Source: an uncultured Acidovorax sp.
GTDB lineage: Bacteria > Pseudomonadota > Gammaproteobacteria > Burkholderiales > Burkholderiaceae_C
DNA length: 36,245 nucleotides
Assembly (NCBI GenBank): GCA_913774625.1
Contig: CAJYHL010000067.1
Location: 1 to 36,245, forward strand
Direction of reading: 5' to 3'
Translations under genes and position numbers: made by a program
Notes under the pieces: generated by a model
The model's input: only the letters and a program-made list of their open reading frames with translations
Databases searched by the model: none
Told to the model about the DNA's origin: nothing
Shown: positions 1 to 7,123 of the stretch, piece by piece
How positions within the stretch are numbered: position 1 is the stretch's first letter
Layout: the number at the start of each line of letters is the position of its first letter

Positions 1-105
1 GCGACGCCGGCCATCGCCCAGCTGGCGCGCAGCGAGCACATCTACAAGGACGTGAAGTTCTCGGACCACGCGCCGATCACGGTGGAATACGACTTCCATC
101 TCTGA
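1..105 (+). CDS. xth: Exodeoxyribonuclease III, C-terminal fragment (5' end outside window)
   Basis: An open frame enters from the left edge and stops at TGA 103-105, giving the last 34 residues. The segment contains KFSDHAPITVEYDF. The SDHAP element is the C-terminal active-site motif of the ExoIII/AP-endonuclease family, where the His acts as general base. ExoIII removes nucleotides from 3' ends and cleaves at abasic sites during base excision repair. Only the tail is visible, so another endonuclease/exonuclease/phosphatase-fold enzyme cannot be fully excluded. The conserved ending is nevertheless typical of bacterial Xth proteins. Confidence 0.75.
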   Translation, partial: ATPAIAQLARSEHIYKDVKFSDHAPITVEYDFHL

Positions 106-226
106 CCCCAGGACACGGCATCGACGCAGCCGCCCTCCGGCAGGCTGGGCGAGGCGGGGTTCGCGATGGAAACACGCGTCGGCGATGCGCTAGAGTCGCG
201 GTGGGCGCGGGCCGGCGGCCGTTAAA

Positions 227-253
227 GTGTTCATGCTCCCCCAGGAGCCGCGC
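227..253. repeat. Diverged copy of a dispersed repeat
   Basis: This stretch (starting GTGTTCATG, ending CAGGAGCCGCGC) aligns without gaps to 29711-29737 at 23 of 27 positions. It lies 13 bases beyond the 3' end of the minus-strand LysR gene. The rest of the 106-266 gap shows nothing I can name. The match is suggestive, but in GC-rich DNA a coincidence is possible. Confidence 0.35.
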
Positions 254-266
254 AGCGGCGCGATGA

Positions 267-1172
267 CTAGGCCGCGCTGCCGCAGGCGCGCAGGCTGTGC
301 AGCAGCTGCCGCGCGATGCCAGCCAGCGCAGCGCCCGGCGGTGCCGCGTGGAAGAGCCACACCTCGTACAGCGGCAGCGTCTCGCGCAGATTCAAAGGTG
401 CGATCAGCGGTCCCGGCTCACCGCTCGCCAGCGCCGGATGCGGCACGACGGCGAGCAGGTCGGTGTGGGCGACGAGGTTGAGCATGCTGGGATAGTCGGG
501 GCAGCTCACCGCCACGCGAGGCGGTTCCATGTCGCGCACCGAAAAGGCTTCGGTCAGCACGTTCACCGGACCGCGGACGCTGGGGCCGACGATGGCCCAG
601 TGCGCGTGCTGCAGGTCCGCCAGGCTGTGTGCCGCCGCGAGCGCATGGCCGCGCCGGGCGCAGACCCTGGGCTGCAGCCGATACAGCGGCTCGCAAGCGA
701 CCTGCCCCTCCCGGTAGCCGCGCGGGCGGGGCGCAATGACGAAGTCCACCTCGCGCCTCGACAGGCCCGCGAGCAGCCGGCCCTCGTCGGCGGTGTGCAG
801 CTGCAAGCGGCGCCCCGCCATGCCGCCGCACCAAACGGCGTAGAGCGCCGGCCCGCAGACCAGCGCGGCGGACGGCGTGAGCCCGATGCGCAGCAGCCCC
901 TCGTCGGCCACGCGGGATCCGGTCCCTGCCAATGCCTCGACCCGGTCCGCCAGCAAGGCGGACTCGCTGGCAATCCGCAGCGCGAATTCGGTCGGCACCC
1001 GCCGGCGCCCGGCCCGGCTGAACAGCGGGTGGCCGAAGCGCGCCTGCAACTGCTGCATGCCATGGCTGATGGCCGGCTGCGTCACGCCAGCGGCCTGCGC
1101 GGCGGCGGCGAACGAGCCGTGCGCGATCACGAGCCGAAGATAGTCCAGGTGGCGAAGATACATAAACGGCAT
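267..1172 (-). CDS. LysR-family transcriptional regulator
   Basis: This is a 301-residue protein with the standard LysR layout. A winged HTH occupies about residues 4-65 (LRHLDYLRLVIAHGSFAAAA, then TQPAISHGMQQLQ), a linker helix follows, and the rest is the effector-binding domain. The start is uncertain: in-frame ATGs occur at 1190, 1172 and 1163, none with a convincing Shine-Dalgarno sequence. I chose 1172 because it leaves a normal short lead before the HTH. The gene is divergent from the SnoaL-like gene at 1232 across about 60 bases, the usual geometry for a LysR protein controlling its neighbour. The effector is unknown. Confidence 0.9.
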   Translation of the reverse strand: MPFMYLRHLDYLRLVIAHGSFAAAAQAAGVTQPAISHGMQQLQARFGHPLFSRAGRRRVPTEFALRIASESALLADRVEALAGTGSRVADEGLLRIGLTPSAALVCGPALYAVWCGGMAGRRLQLHTADEGRLLAGLSRREVDFVIAPRPRGYREGQVACEPLYRLQPRVCARRGHALAAAHSLADLQHAHWAIVGPSVRGPVNVLTEAFSVRDMEPPRVAVSCPDYPSMLNLVAHTDLLAVVPHPALASGEPGPLIAPLNLRETLPLYEVWLFHAAPPGAALAGIARQLLHSLRACGSAA

Positions 1173-1231
1173 TGATGGATTCACCGGCATTGTGGCTTGC
1201 CTACCCGGCCGGGATTGCCAAAACTGCAGCC

Positions 1232-1648
1232 ATGACCTCATCACCTACCGACACCGTCCGCACCTACCTGCGGCATCTGCACGCCAGCGACACCGCAGGC
1301 CTGATCGCCACCTTCGCACCAGACGGCCTGGTGCATTCACCCTTTCTCGGCACCATGGTGGCCAGCGACTTCTTCGGCAGGCTCGCGCAGGCGTCCAGCA
1401 AGAGCGTGATCACGCTCATCGACCTGTTCACTTCGGTCCAGCCCGATACGGACGTCGTTCGCGTGGCGGCCTATTTCCACTACGACTGGACGCTGAGCGA
1501 CGGCCGGCTGGTGGACTTCACCTGCGTGGATGTCTTCAGCTTCAAGCCGGGCAGCCTGCTGATCCAGGACATGCAGATCGTGTACGACACCCATCCCTTG
1601 CGGGAACAAGTGGGCGACAAGTACGCGCCCGATCCGGCAGGGGCCTGA
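1232..1648 (+). CDS. SnoaL-like / nuclear transport factor 2-fold protein
   Basis: A 138-residue protein that fits the NTF2-like cone fold. It has an N-terminal helix (DTVRTYLRHLHASDTAGLIATFAPDG), then HSPFLG, a central stretch with FFGRLAQASS, and C-terminal strands (YFHYDWTLSDGRLVDFTCVDVFSF). Proteins of this fold are small enzymes (isomerases, hydrolases, cyclases) or binding modules, and the substrate cannot be read from sequence. The ATG at 1232 is preferred over the upstream in-frame ATG at 1172, whose extra residues look non-homologous and overlap the divergent LysR start. It is likely regulated by that LysR protein. It ends 11 bases from the convergent yeiH gene. Confidence 0.85.
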   Translation: MTSSPTDTVRTYLRHLHASDTAGLIATFAPDGLVHSPFLGTMVASDFFGRLAQASSKSVITLIDLFTSVQPDTDVVRVAAYFHYDWTLSDGRLVDFTCVDVFSFKPGSLLIQDMQIVYDTHPLREQVGDKYAPDPAGA

Positions 1649-1659
1649 GCCCAGCGGAT

Positions 1660-2850
1660 TCAGCGCAGCAGCGCCCCGATCCCCGCGTTGATGGCGAAGC
1701 CGCCGCACACCAGCCACGCGAAGAGCACGGCCGCCAGCGCCAGCGGCCTCATGCCGGCCCGGCGGATCGCAGAAACGTGCGTCGTCAGGCCCAGGCCGGC
1801 CATGGCCATCGCCAGCAGCACGGTGTCGATGTCGATCGCCTGCGCAACCACCGCCTGGGGCAGCAACGCCAGGGAGTTGAGCCCGGCGACGGCCACGAAG
1901 CCCAGGGCGAACCAGGGAATCGCGATGGCGCCGGCACCCTGGGCCGCTTCCTCGCCTGCGCCTTCGGCAGCGCGGCGCTCATGGCTGCGGGCCGCCGCAT
2001 CGCGTGACAGCCAGGCCGAGAGGATGACCAGGAAGGGCGCCAGCATCATCACGCGGACCATCTTGGCGATCACGGCCGTGTTCGCGGCCTCCTCGCCCAC
2101 GGCGCGGCCCGCGGCCACCACCTGGGCGACCTCGTGGATGGTCGAGCCCGCGAAGACGCCGTAGGCCTGGGCCGAGAGGTCGATGAGATGGTGCTGCGCG
2201 TTGAACTGGTAGAGCAGCGGATAGAGAAAGATCGACACAGTGCCGAACACCACCACCGTGGCGACCGCGACCGTCACCTGTTCGGCCCGCCCGCGCACCA
2301 CGGGCTCGGCCGCCATCACGGCCGCAGCGCCGCAGATGGAGCTGCCGGCGCCGATCAGCATCGCCGTCTTGCGGTCCAGCCCGAACACCCGCGTGCCCAG
2401 CAGGCAGGCGAGTCCGAAGGTGCTGCCCAGCACGGCGGCGTCGATGGCCACGCCGGCCCAGCCGACGTGGCCGATGTCCTGGAAGGTCAGGCGCAGCCCG
2501 TAGAGCACGATGCCCAGGCGCAGCAGGCGGACCTTGGAAAGGTTCACGCCGGCACCGGCTGCCGCGCCCATGCGGGCATAGACGGTGTTGCCCACCAGCA
2601 TGCCCAGCACGATGGCCAGGGTCAGCGCACTGATGCCGTGGGATGCGAACCAGCCCAGCTGGCCGAGGTGGATGGACGCGAAGGCCAGCGTGCCCGTGAG
2701 CGCGAGGCCCGGCAGGGCCTGGCGCAAGGGATGCAGGGCAGCGCCGGCCCGGCGGATGGCCTGGGCGGCCTGGGTGGCCAGGGCGGATGCGTGGGGGACG
2801 CGGTTGGTGGAAGACGGGGCCGAGGGGATGGCGGATGGGGTGGCGTGCAT
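1660..2850 (-). CDS. yeiH: YeiH/UPF0324-family membrane protein, putative sulfite/sulfate exporter
   Basis: A 396-residue, roughly ten-helix membrane protein. Family-typical blocks are visible: LTLAIVLGMLVGNT, KVRLLRLGIVLYGLRLTFQDI, DRKTAMLIGAGSSICGAAAV, and FAGSTIHEVAQVVAAG. The UPF0324/YeiH family is annotated as putative sulfate or sulfite exporter, and biochemical proof is limited. The start at 2850 is chosen because GGAG lies about 9 bases upstream. The ATG at 2865 is possible, but 2922 is unlikely. It is divergent from yeiE, the same partner as in enterobacteria, and close to a persulfide-dioxygenase-like gene whose expected product is sulfite. That supports a sulfite-export role by inference. 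Confidence 0.88.
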   Translation of the reverse strand: MHATPSAIPSAPSSTNRVPHASALATQAAQAIRRAGAALHPLRQALPGLALTGTLAFASIHLGQLGWFASHGISALTLAIVLGMLVGNTVYARMGAAAGAGVNLSKVRLLRLGIVLYGLRLTFQDIGHVGWAGVAIDAAVLGSTFGLACLLGTRVFGLDRKTAMLIGAGSSICGAAAVMAAEPVVRGRAEQVTVAVATVVVFGTVSIFLYPLLYQFNAQHHLIDLSAQAYGVFAGSTIHEVAQVVAAGRAVGEEAANTAVIAKMVRVMMLAPFLVILSAWLSRDAAARSHERRAAEGAGEEAAQGAGAIAIPWFALGFVAVAGLNSLALLPQAVVAQAIDIDTVLLAMAMAGLGLTTHVSAIRRAGMRPLALAAVLFAWLVCGGFAINAGIGALLR

Positions 2851-2912
2851 GGTTTTCTTCTCCATCGCGCCGCCGTGCAGGCGCGATGGAGGCACTGTGA
2901 ACCGGCGCAACC

Positions 2913-2929
2913 TATCTGACAAACAGATA
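2913..2929. promoter_or_regulatory. Candidate LysR (YeiE) operator palindrome
   Basis: A perfect inverted repeat, TATCTG-ACAAA-CAGATA, lies in the AT-richer strip between divergent yeiH and yeiE. Its ATCTG-N5-CAGAT core fits the T-N11-A form of LysR-type binding sites. It is 45 bases from the yeiE start and about 63 from the yeiH start, so one site could serve both genes. Confidence 0.55.
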
Positions 2930-2974
2930 ATTCATCTATAACCAACCCGAAATTTAGGTAAACCAAGGCCGCCG

Positions 2975-3910
2975 ATGCGTCTCACCCTGCGTCAACTGCT
3001 GATCTTCACGGCCGTGGCCGACACCGGCAGCACCACCGCGGCCGGCGAGCGCGTCGCGCTCTCGCAGTCGGCCACCAGCGCCGCGCTCAGCGAACTGGAA
3101 TCCCTGCTGCAGGCGCAGCTCTTCGACCGCATCGGCAAGCGCCTGCTGCTCAACGACTGCGGCCGGGCCCTGCTGCCCCAGGCCCGCGCCCTGCTCGATG
3201 CCGCGCAGGCCATCGAAAGCCAGTTCGGCCTGGGCAGCACCCGTGCGCCGCTGGCCACGCGGCTGCGCATCGGCGCCAGCACCACCATCGGCAACTACGT
3301 GCTGCCGGCCCTGGTGGCGGGCTATCTCAGGGCCTGGCCGGGCACGGCGGTGGACGTGGTCATCGGCAACACGCGGGACGTGGCCGAAGCGGTAGAACGG
3401 CTGGAGGTGGACCTGGGCCTGATCGAAGGCCCCTGCCCCGAACCCGCGCTGCAGGTCATGCCCTGGCTGGAGGACGAGCTGGTGGTGGTGGCCGCGCCCA
3501 CGCACCCGCTGGCGCCGCAGGCCGGCGGCAGCGCGCAGGTTCCGCTGGAGGCGCTGCGCGAGGCGCGCTGGCTGCTGCGCGAGCCCGGCTCGGGCACGCG
3601 CGAGGCGGTGGAACGCGCCCTGCTGCCCCACCTGCACCACCTGCAGGGCGACATGCAGCCCGGCAGCACCGAAGCCATCAAGCAGGCGGCGGCCGAAGGC
3701 CTGGGGCTGGCCTGCCTGTCGCGCTGCGCGGTGCAGGATCTGGTGACGCTGGGCCGGCTGGCAGTGCTGCCGACCGCGCTGCCGCGCCTGACGCGCCGCT
3801 TCTACCGGGTCCACCACCGCCAGAAGCGCCTGTCGGAGCCGCTGCAGCGCTTCGTGGCGCACTGCGAGGGGCCAACAAGCCCTGCTACAGCACGTCGAGC
3901 GGGATCTTGA
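2975..3910 (+). CDS. yeiE: LysR-family regulator YeiE
   Basis: A 311-residue protein that closely follows enterobacterial YeiE along its whole length. It has the HTH (LTLRQLLIFTAVADTGSTTAAGE, LSQSATSAALSELES), LFDRIGKRLLLN, STTIGNYVLPALVAGYL, DLGLIEGPC, PWLEDELVVVAAPTHPLA, GSGTREAVERALLPHL, and RVHHRQKRLSEPLQRFVAHC near the end. YeiE has been reported in enterobacteria as a sulfite-responsive regulator. Here it is divergent from yeiH with a perfect palindrome between them. Its last 26 bases overlap the 3' end of the convergent metallo-hydrolase gene. Confidence 0.92.
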   Translation: MRLTLRQLLIFTAVADTGSTTAAGERVALSQSATSAALSELESLLQAQLFDRIGKRLLLNDCGRALLPQARALLDAAQAIESQFGLGSTRAPLATRLRIGASTTIGNYVLPALVAGYLRAWPGTAVDVVIGNTRDVAEAVERLEVDLGLIEGPCPEPALQVMPWLEDELVVVAAPTHPLAPQAGGSAQVPLEALREARWLLREPGSGTREAVERALLPHLHHLQGDMQPGSTEAIKQAAAEGLGLACLSRCAVQDLVTLGRLAVLPTALPRLTRRFYRVHHRQKRLSEPLQRFVAHCEGPTSPATARRAGS

Positions 3911-4808
3911 GGTAGCGCGTGCCGTTCGCCTCGGGCGGCGGCAGCTCGCCCGCGCGGATGTTGACCTGGATGGACGGCAGGATCAGCACCGGCATCTCCA
4001 GCGTGGCGTCGCGCCGCTCGCGCAGGGCGACGAAGGCGGCCTCGTCCACGCCGTCGTGCAGGTGGATGTTGCGCGCGCGCTGCTCGGCCACGGTGGTTTC
4101 CCATTGGGGGGCACGGCCCCCGGGCGGATAGTCGTGGCACATGAAGAGCCGGGCCGCGCCGGGCAGGTCCAGCAGGCGGCGCACCGACGCGTAGAGCGTG
4201 CGCGCATCGCCGCCGGGAAAGTCGCAGCGCGCGCTGCCCACGTCGGGCATGAAGAGCGTGTCGCCCACGAAGGCCATCTGCGCCGTGCCCGAGGCGTCTT
4301 CCACCACATAGGCCATGTCGGCCGGCGTGTGGCCGGGCACGTGCATGGCCCGCAGGCGCAGGGCGCCGACCTGGAACGGCTCGCCGGGCGCGAACAAGTG
4401 GCCGAACTGCGTGCCGTCCGCGCGGAACCCCGGCTCCGCCAGATGGAAGAGCCGGCCGAACACGCCCTGCACGGTGCGGATGGCTTCGCCGATGGCGATG
4501 GTGCCGCCCAGCCGCTCGCGCAGGTAGTGCGCGGCGGAGAGGTGGTCGGCATGGGCATGCGTTTCCAGCAGCCACTGCACCGTCAGCCCGTGCGCCTGCA
4601 CGAAGGCGATCACCCGGTCGGCCGATGCGGTGGCGGTGCGGCCCGACTTCGGGTCGTAGTCCAGCACCGGATCGATCACGGCGCAGGCGCCCCCGTCCCG
4701 CTCGAAGAGCACATAGGTGATGGTCGAGGTCGCGGGGTCGAAAAAAGGCTGCACCTGGGCGGCGGGTGCTTCGCTCTCGGGGGATGGCAGGGTGGGGTGG
4801 TGGTTCAT
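3885..4808 (-). CDS. MBL-fold metallo-hydrolase, persulfide-dioxygenase/Blh-like
   Basis: A 307-residue metallo-beta-lactamase-fold protein. The metal motif THAHADH supplies H84, H86, D88 and H89. Further family blocks are HVPGHTPADMAYVV, FVGDTLFMPDVGSARCDFPGGDA, and HDYPPGGRAPQWETTVAEQ. This combination is typical of Blh/ETHE1-related persulfide dioxygenases, mononuclear iron enzymes that oxidise glutathione persulfide to glutathione and sulfite. The DUF442 domain fused in some Blh proteins is absent. The start at 4808 is chosen for a GGAGAG sequence about 5 bases upstream; the ATG at 4859 would run into the regulator palindrome. The gene is divergent from the BigR-like gene and probably repressed by it. 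A hydrolase role remains possible. Confidence 0.87.
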   Translation of the reverse strand: MNHHPTLPSPESEAPAAQVQPFFDPATSTITYVLFERDGGACAVIDPVLDYDPKSGRTATASADRVIAFVQAHGLTVQWLLETHAHADHLSAAHYLRERLGGTIAIGEAIRTVQGVFGRLFHLAEPGFRADGTQFGHLFAPGEPFQVGALRLRAMHVPGHTPADMAYVVEDASGTAQMAFVGDTLFMPDVGSARCDFPGGDARTLYASVRRLLDLPGAARLFMCHDYPPGGRAPQWETTVAEQRARNIHLHDGVDEAAFVALRERRDATLEMPVLILPSIQVNIRAGELPPPEANGTRYLKIPLDVL

Positions 4809-4857
4809 GCAGGCTCTCCAGCGACGGGACGGATCCGTGAATCGACTAACGATATGC

Positions 4858-4876
4858 AAACATTGAATATATGTTT
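4858..4876. promoter_or_regulatory. Candidate BigR/ArsR operator
   Basis: The inverted repeat AAACAT-TGAATAT-ATGTTT sits in an unusually AT-rich patch (about 4842-4890) of this GC-rich DNA, between the divergent metallo-hydrolase and ArsR-family genes. BigR/SqrR proteins bind AT-rich palindromes at such positions. It lies immediately upstream of the TATAAT hexamer at 4880, so bound protein would block polymerase. Confidence 0.6.
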
Positions 4877-4879
4877 TTG

Positions 4880-4885
4880 TATAAT
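4880..4885 (+). promoter_or_regulatory. Candidate -10 element (TATAAT) of the BigR-like gene
   Basis: A consensus TATAAT ends six bases before the A of the ATG at 4892. Transcription would therefore start at or within a base or two of the initiation codon. No good -35 hexamer is seen at 16-18 bases, and no Shine-Dalgarno sequence precedes the ATG, which suggests a leaderless mRNA. Confidence 0.5.
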
Positions 4886-4891
4886 GATTGC

Positions 4892-5305
4892 ATGAAAATC
4901 ACCGACACGCCACCCCCCGCCGGCGGCGCCCCTGCCGAGGCGCTGGAGCAGCTGCGCGCCTCGGCCGGCCGCGCCTGCGCGCTGCTCAAGGCCATGGCCA
5001 ACGAAGACCGGCTGCTGCTGCTGTGCCAGCTGGCCGACGGCCCCGGCACCGAACGCAACGTGGGCGAGCTGCAGGAGCGCACCGGCATCCTGCAGCCCAC
5101 GCTGTCGCAGCAGCTGGGCGTGCTGCGCGACGAGGGCCTGGCCGCCACGCGGCGCGAGGGCAAGTTCGTCTATTACCGGCTGGCCAGGCCCGAGGTGCTG
5201 GCCGTCATGCAGGCCTTGTACGCCGCCTTCTGCGGCCCGGACCGCACCGAACCCGGCGACGCCGCCGCGCCTTTCCCGACCCCGACCGAGGAGGCCCACC
5301 CATGA
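4892..5305 (+). CDS. bigR: ArsR-family repressor, BigR/SqrR type (persulfide sensor)
   Basis: A 137-residue winged-helix ArsR/SmtB protein. It has [24 protein letters not shown], the recognition region [24 protein letters not shown], and the wing [12 protein letters not shown]. Cys45 (LLLLCQL) and Cys114 (YAAFCGP) occupy the places of the paired cysteines that form a tetrasulfide or disulfide in BigR/SqrR and release DNA in response to sulfide-derived persulfides. No metal-site motif of classic ArsR is seen. The start at 4892 is chosen because the protein aligns from here and the TATAAT lies just ahead; the ATG at 4871 falls inside the palindrome. The stop overlaps the next gene's start (ATGA at 5302-5305), so translation is likely coupled. 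Confidence 0.88.
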   Translation: MKITDTPPPAGGAPAEALEQLRASAGRACALLKAMANEDRLLLLCQLADGPGTERNVGELQERTGILQPTLSQQLGVLRDEGLAATRREGKFVYYRLARPEVLAVMQALYAAFCGPDRTEPGDAAAPFPTPTEEAHP

Positions 5306-5760
5306 CCATCGACTGGATGCACTTCACCCCCTGGCGCTCGCTGGCCGGCGGCGCGCTGATCGGCCTGGCGGCCGTGCTCTTCATGGCCCTCAACGGCCGC
5401 ATCGCCGGCATCAGCGGCGTGCTGGGCGGGCTGCTGGGCCGCAGCGCGGCGGGCGACCGGCTCTGGCGCCTGCTGTTCGTGGCCGGGCTGCTGCTGGCGG
5501 TGCCGCTCTGGCGGCTGGCGGGCGCCCTGCCGCCCGCCACCATCGCGGCCGGCACGCCGCTGCTCGTCGTGGCCGGACTGCTGGTGGGCCTGGGCACGCG
5601 CTATGCGGCCGGCTGCACCAGCGGCCACGGCGTATGCGGCCTCTCGCGCGGCTCGCCGCGTTCGCTGGCGGCCACCGCCGCCTTCATGGCCGCGGGCTTT
5701 CTCACGGTGTACGCCCTGCGGCACCTGATGCCTGCCGCGTTCAACGGCTGGGGAGGCTGA
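5302..5760 (+). CDS. YeeE/YedE family transporter, first half
   Basis: A 152-residue membrane protein with about four helices. It carries the YeeE/YedE signature [18 protein letters not shown], with Cys105 and Cys112. The related YeeE (TsuA) imports thiosulfate through a relay of conserved cysteines; in many proteobacteria the protein is split into two ORFs next to BigR-type regulators, as here. The true start is the ATG at 5302, overlapping the regulator's stop by four bases. The longer open frame reaching back to 4888 is a shadow across the regulator gene. It likely transports thiosulfate or another reduced sulfur species; direction and substrate are inferred. Confidence 0.87.
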   Translation: MTIDWMHFTPWRSLAGGALIGLAAVLFMALNGRIAGISGVLGGLLGRSAAGDRLWRLLFVAGLLLAVPLWRLAGALPPATIAAGTPLLVVAGLLVGLGTRYAAGCTSGHGVCGLSRGSPRSLAATAAFMAAGFLTVYALRHLMPAAFNGWGG

Positions 5761-5763
5761 ACC

Positions 5764-6219
5764 ATGGCGAAGACGACAAGCACGGCGGCGGCGGCCTTCC
5801 TGCGCCTCGGCTGCGCCCTGCTGGCCGGGCTGGTATTCGGGCTGGGTTTGATCCTCTCGGGCATGACGGATCCGGCCAAGGTGCTGGGCTTTCTCGACCT
5901 GGCCGGCGCCTGGGACCCTTCGCTGGCCCTGGTCATGGGCGGCGCCATCGCCGTCACGGCACCGGCCTTCGCCTGGCTGCGCAGGCGCCAGCGCAGCCTG
6001 CTGGGCGCGCCCCTGCAATGGCCCACGCGCACCACCATCGACCGCCGCCTGGTGCTGGGCAGCCTGGCTTTCGGCGCGGGCTGGGGCCTGGCGGGCTTTT
6101 GCCCCGGCCCGGCCCTGGTGAGCGCTGCAGCCGGCCATCACGAAGCCTGGTGGTTCGTGGCGGCCATGGCGGCGGGCATGGCGGTGTTCTCGCTGATCGA
6201 GCAGCGGCAGCAGGCATAG
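5764..6219 (+). CDS. YeeE/YedE family transporter, second half (DUF6691-like)
   Basis: A 151-residue membrane protein that starts 3 bases after the first half. It has an N-terminal helix, the motif [34 protein letters not shown], a charged loop, and [21 protein letters not shown] with Cys113 in the GFCPGP motif. These are the hallmarks of the C-terminal half of YeeE/YedE proteins. The two halves presumably assemble into one pore lined by three cysteines (105 and 112 of the first half, 113 here). Co-transcription with the persulfide sensor fits a role in sulfide or thiosulfate homeostasis. Confidence 0.87.
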   Translation: MAKTTSTAAAAFLRLGCALLAGLVFGLGLILSGMTDPAKVLGFLDLAGAWDPSLALVMGGAIAVTAPAFAWLRRRQRSLLGAPLQWPTRTTIDRRLVLGSLAFGAGWGLAGFCPGPALVSAAAGHHEAWWFVAAMAAGMAVFSLIEQRQQA

Positions 6220-6287
6220 CCAGCCACCGCCATGCGCCGCGCAGCCCCACAGTCCCGAGACCGGCGCCTGCACGCGACAATCCGCGC

Positions 6288-6926
6288 ATGCTCCACTACC
6301 ACACCATTCCCGTCACCGCCTTCCAGCAGAACTGCTCGCTGCTGTGGTGCGACGCCACCCGCGAGGCCGCGTTGATCGACCCGGGCGGCGACCTGGACCG
6401 CCTGCTGGCCGCCGTGGCCGAGCGCGGCCTGAACCTCGCGCAGATCTGGCTCACGCACGCCCACATCGACCATGCGGGCGGCGCGGGCGAGCTGGCCGAG
6501 ACGCGCGACCTGCCCATCACCGGACCGCACCCGGGCGACCAGTTCTGGATCGACGGCCTGCCGCAGCAGAGCGCGATGTTCGGCTTTCCGCCCGCGCGCG
6601 CCTTCAAGCCCACGCGCTGGCTGGACGACGGCGACACGGTGCAGATCGGCAACGAGACGCTGCAGGTGCGCCACTGCCCCGGCCACACGCCCGGCCACGT
6701 GGTGTTCCACGCGCCGCAGATCCAGCGCTGCTTCGTGGGCGACGTGCTGTTCGCCGGCAGCATCGGCCGCACGGACTTTCCCCAGGGCAACCACCAGCAG
6801 CTGATCGACAGCATCGTGCAGCGCCTCTGGCCCATGGGCGACGAGACGGTGTTCATTCCCGGCCACGGGCCCGAAAGCAGCTTCGGGCGCGAGCGGCGCA
6901 GCAACCCCTACGTGGGCGGAACCTGA
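6288..6926 (+). CDS. MBL-fold hydrolase, glyoxalase II-like (YcbL/GloB type)
   Basis: A 212-residue metallo-beta-lactamase-fold protein with the binuclear metal motif THAHIDH (H57, H59, D61, H62), HCPGHTPGHVVFH, FVGDVLFAGSIGRTDFPQGN, and the closing PGHGPESSFGRERRSNP(Y/F)V typical of the YcbL group. These short enzymes lack the C-terminal substrate domain of full glyoxalase II. They are thought to hydrolyse S-lactoylglutathione or other thioesters. The ATG at 6288 is chosen because the protein aligns from its first residue; the open frame continues upstream without homology. No strong Shine-Dalgarno sequence is seen. It follows the sulfur operon by 68 bases and may or may not be co-transcribed. 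Confidence 0.88.
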   Translation: MLHYHTIPVTAFQQNCSLLWCDATREAALIDPGGDLDRLLAAVAERGLNLAQIWLTHAHIDHAGGAGELAETRDLPITGPHPGDQFWIDGLPQQSAMFGFPPARAFKPTRWLDDGDTVQIGNETLQVRHCPGHTPGHVVFHAPQIQRCFVGDVLFAGSIGRTDFPQGNHQQLIDSIVQRLWPMGDETVFIPGHGPESSFGRERRSNPYVGGT

Positions 6927-7123
6927 AGCCGGGCCGGAGCCAAGAGGCCGGCGCGGCCTGCAGCGCGCCATCGAAGCGCCCTTGATGGCGATCAACCCGT
7001 GGCGGCGTCGGCCCGGGCATTCTTCATGCCCATCCCGGCAGCTGTCGCAATCCGTGGTTTCCCGAATGGGCGACGAAGGGCGGTTGCCGGGTTCCACCCG
7101 TGAAAGAACCACCCGCCTTCGCC

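Noticed and set aside
5634-6926. Apparent 430-residue fusion ending in the glyoxalase-II-like domain
   Set aside because: The first half is the other-frame shadow of the YeeE/YedE genes. Homology begins only at the ATG at 6288.
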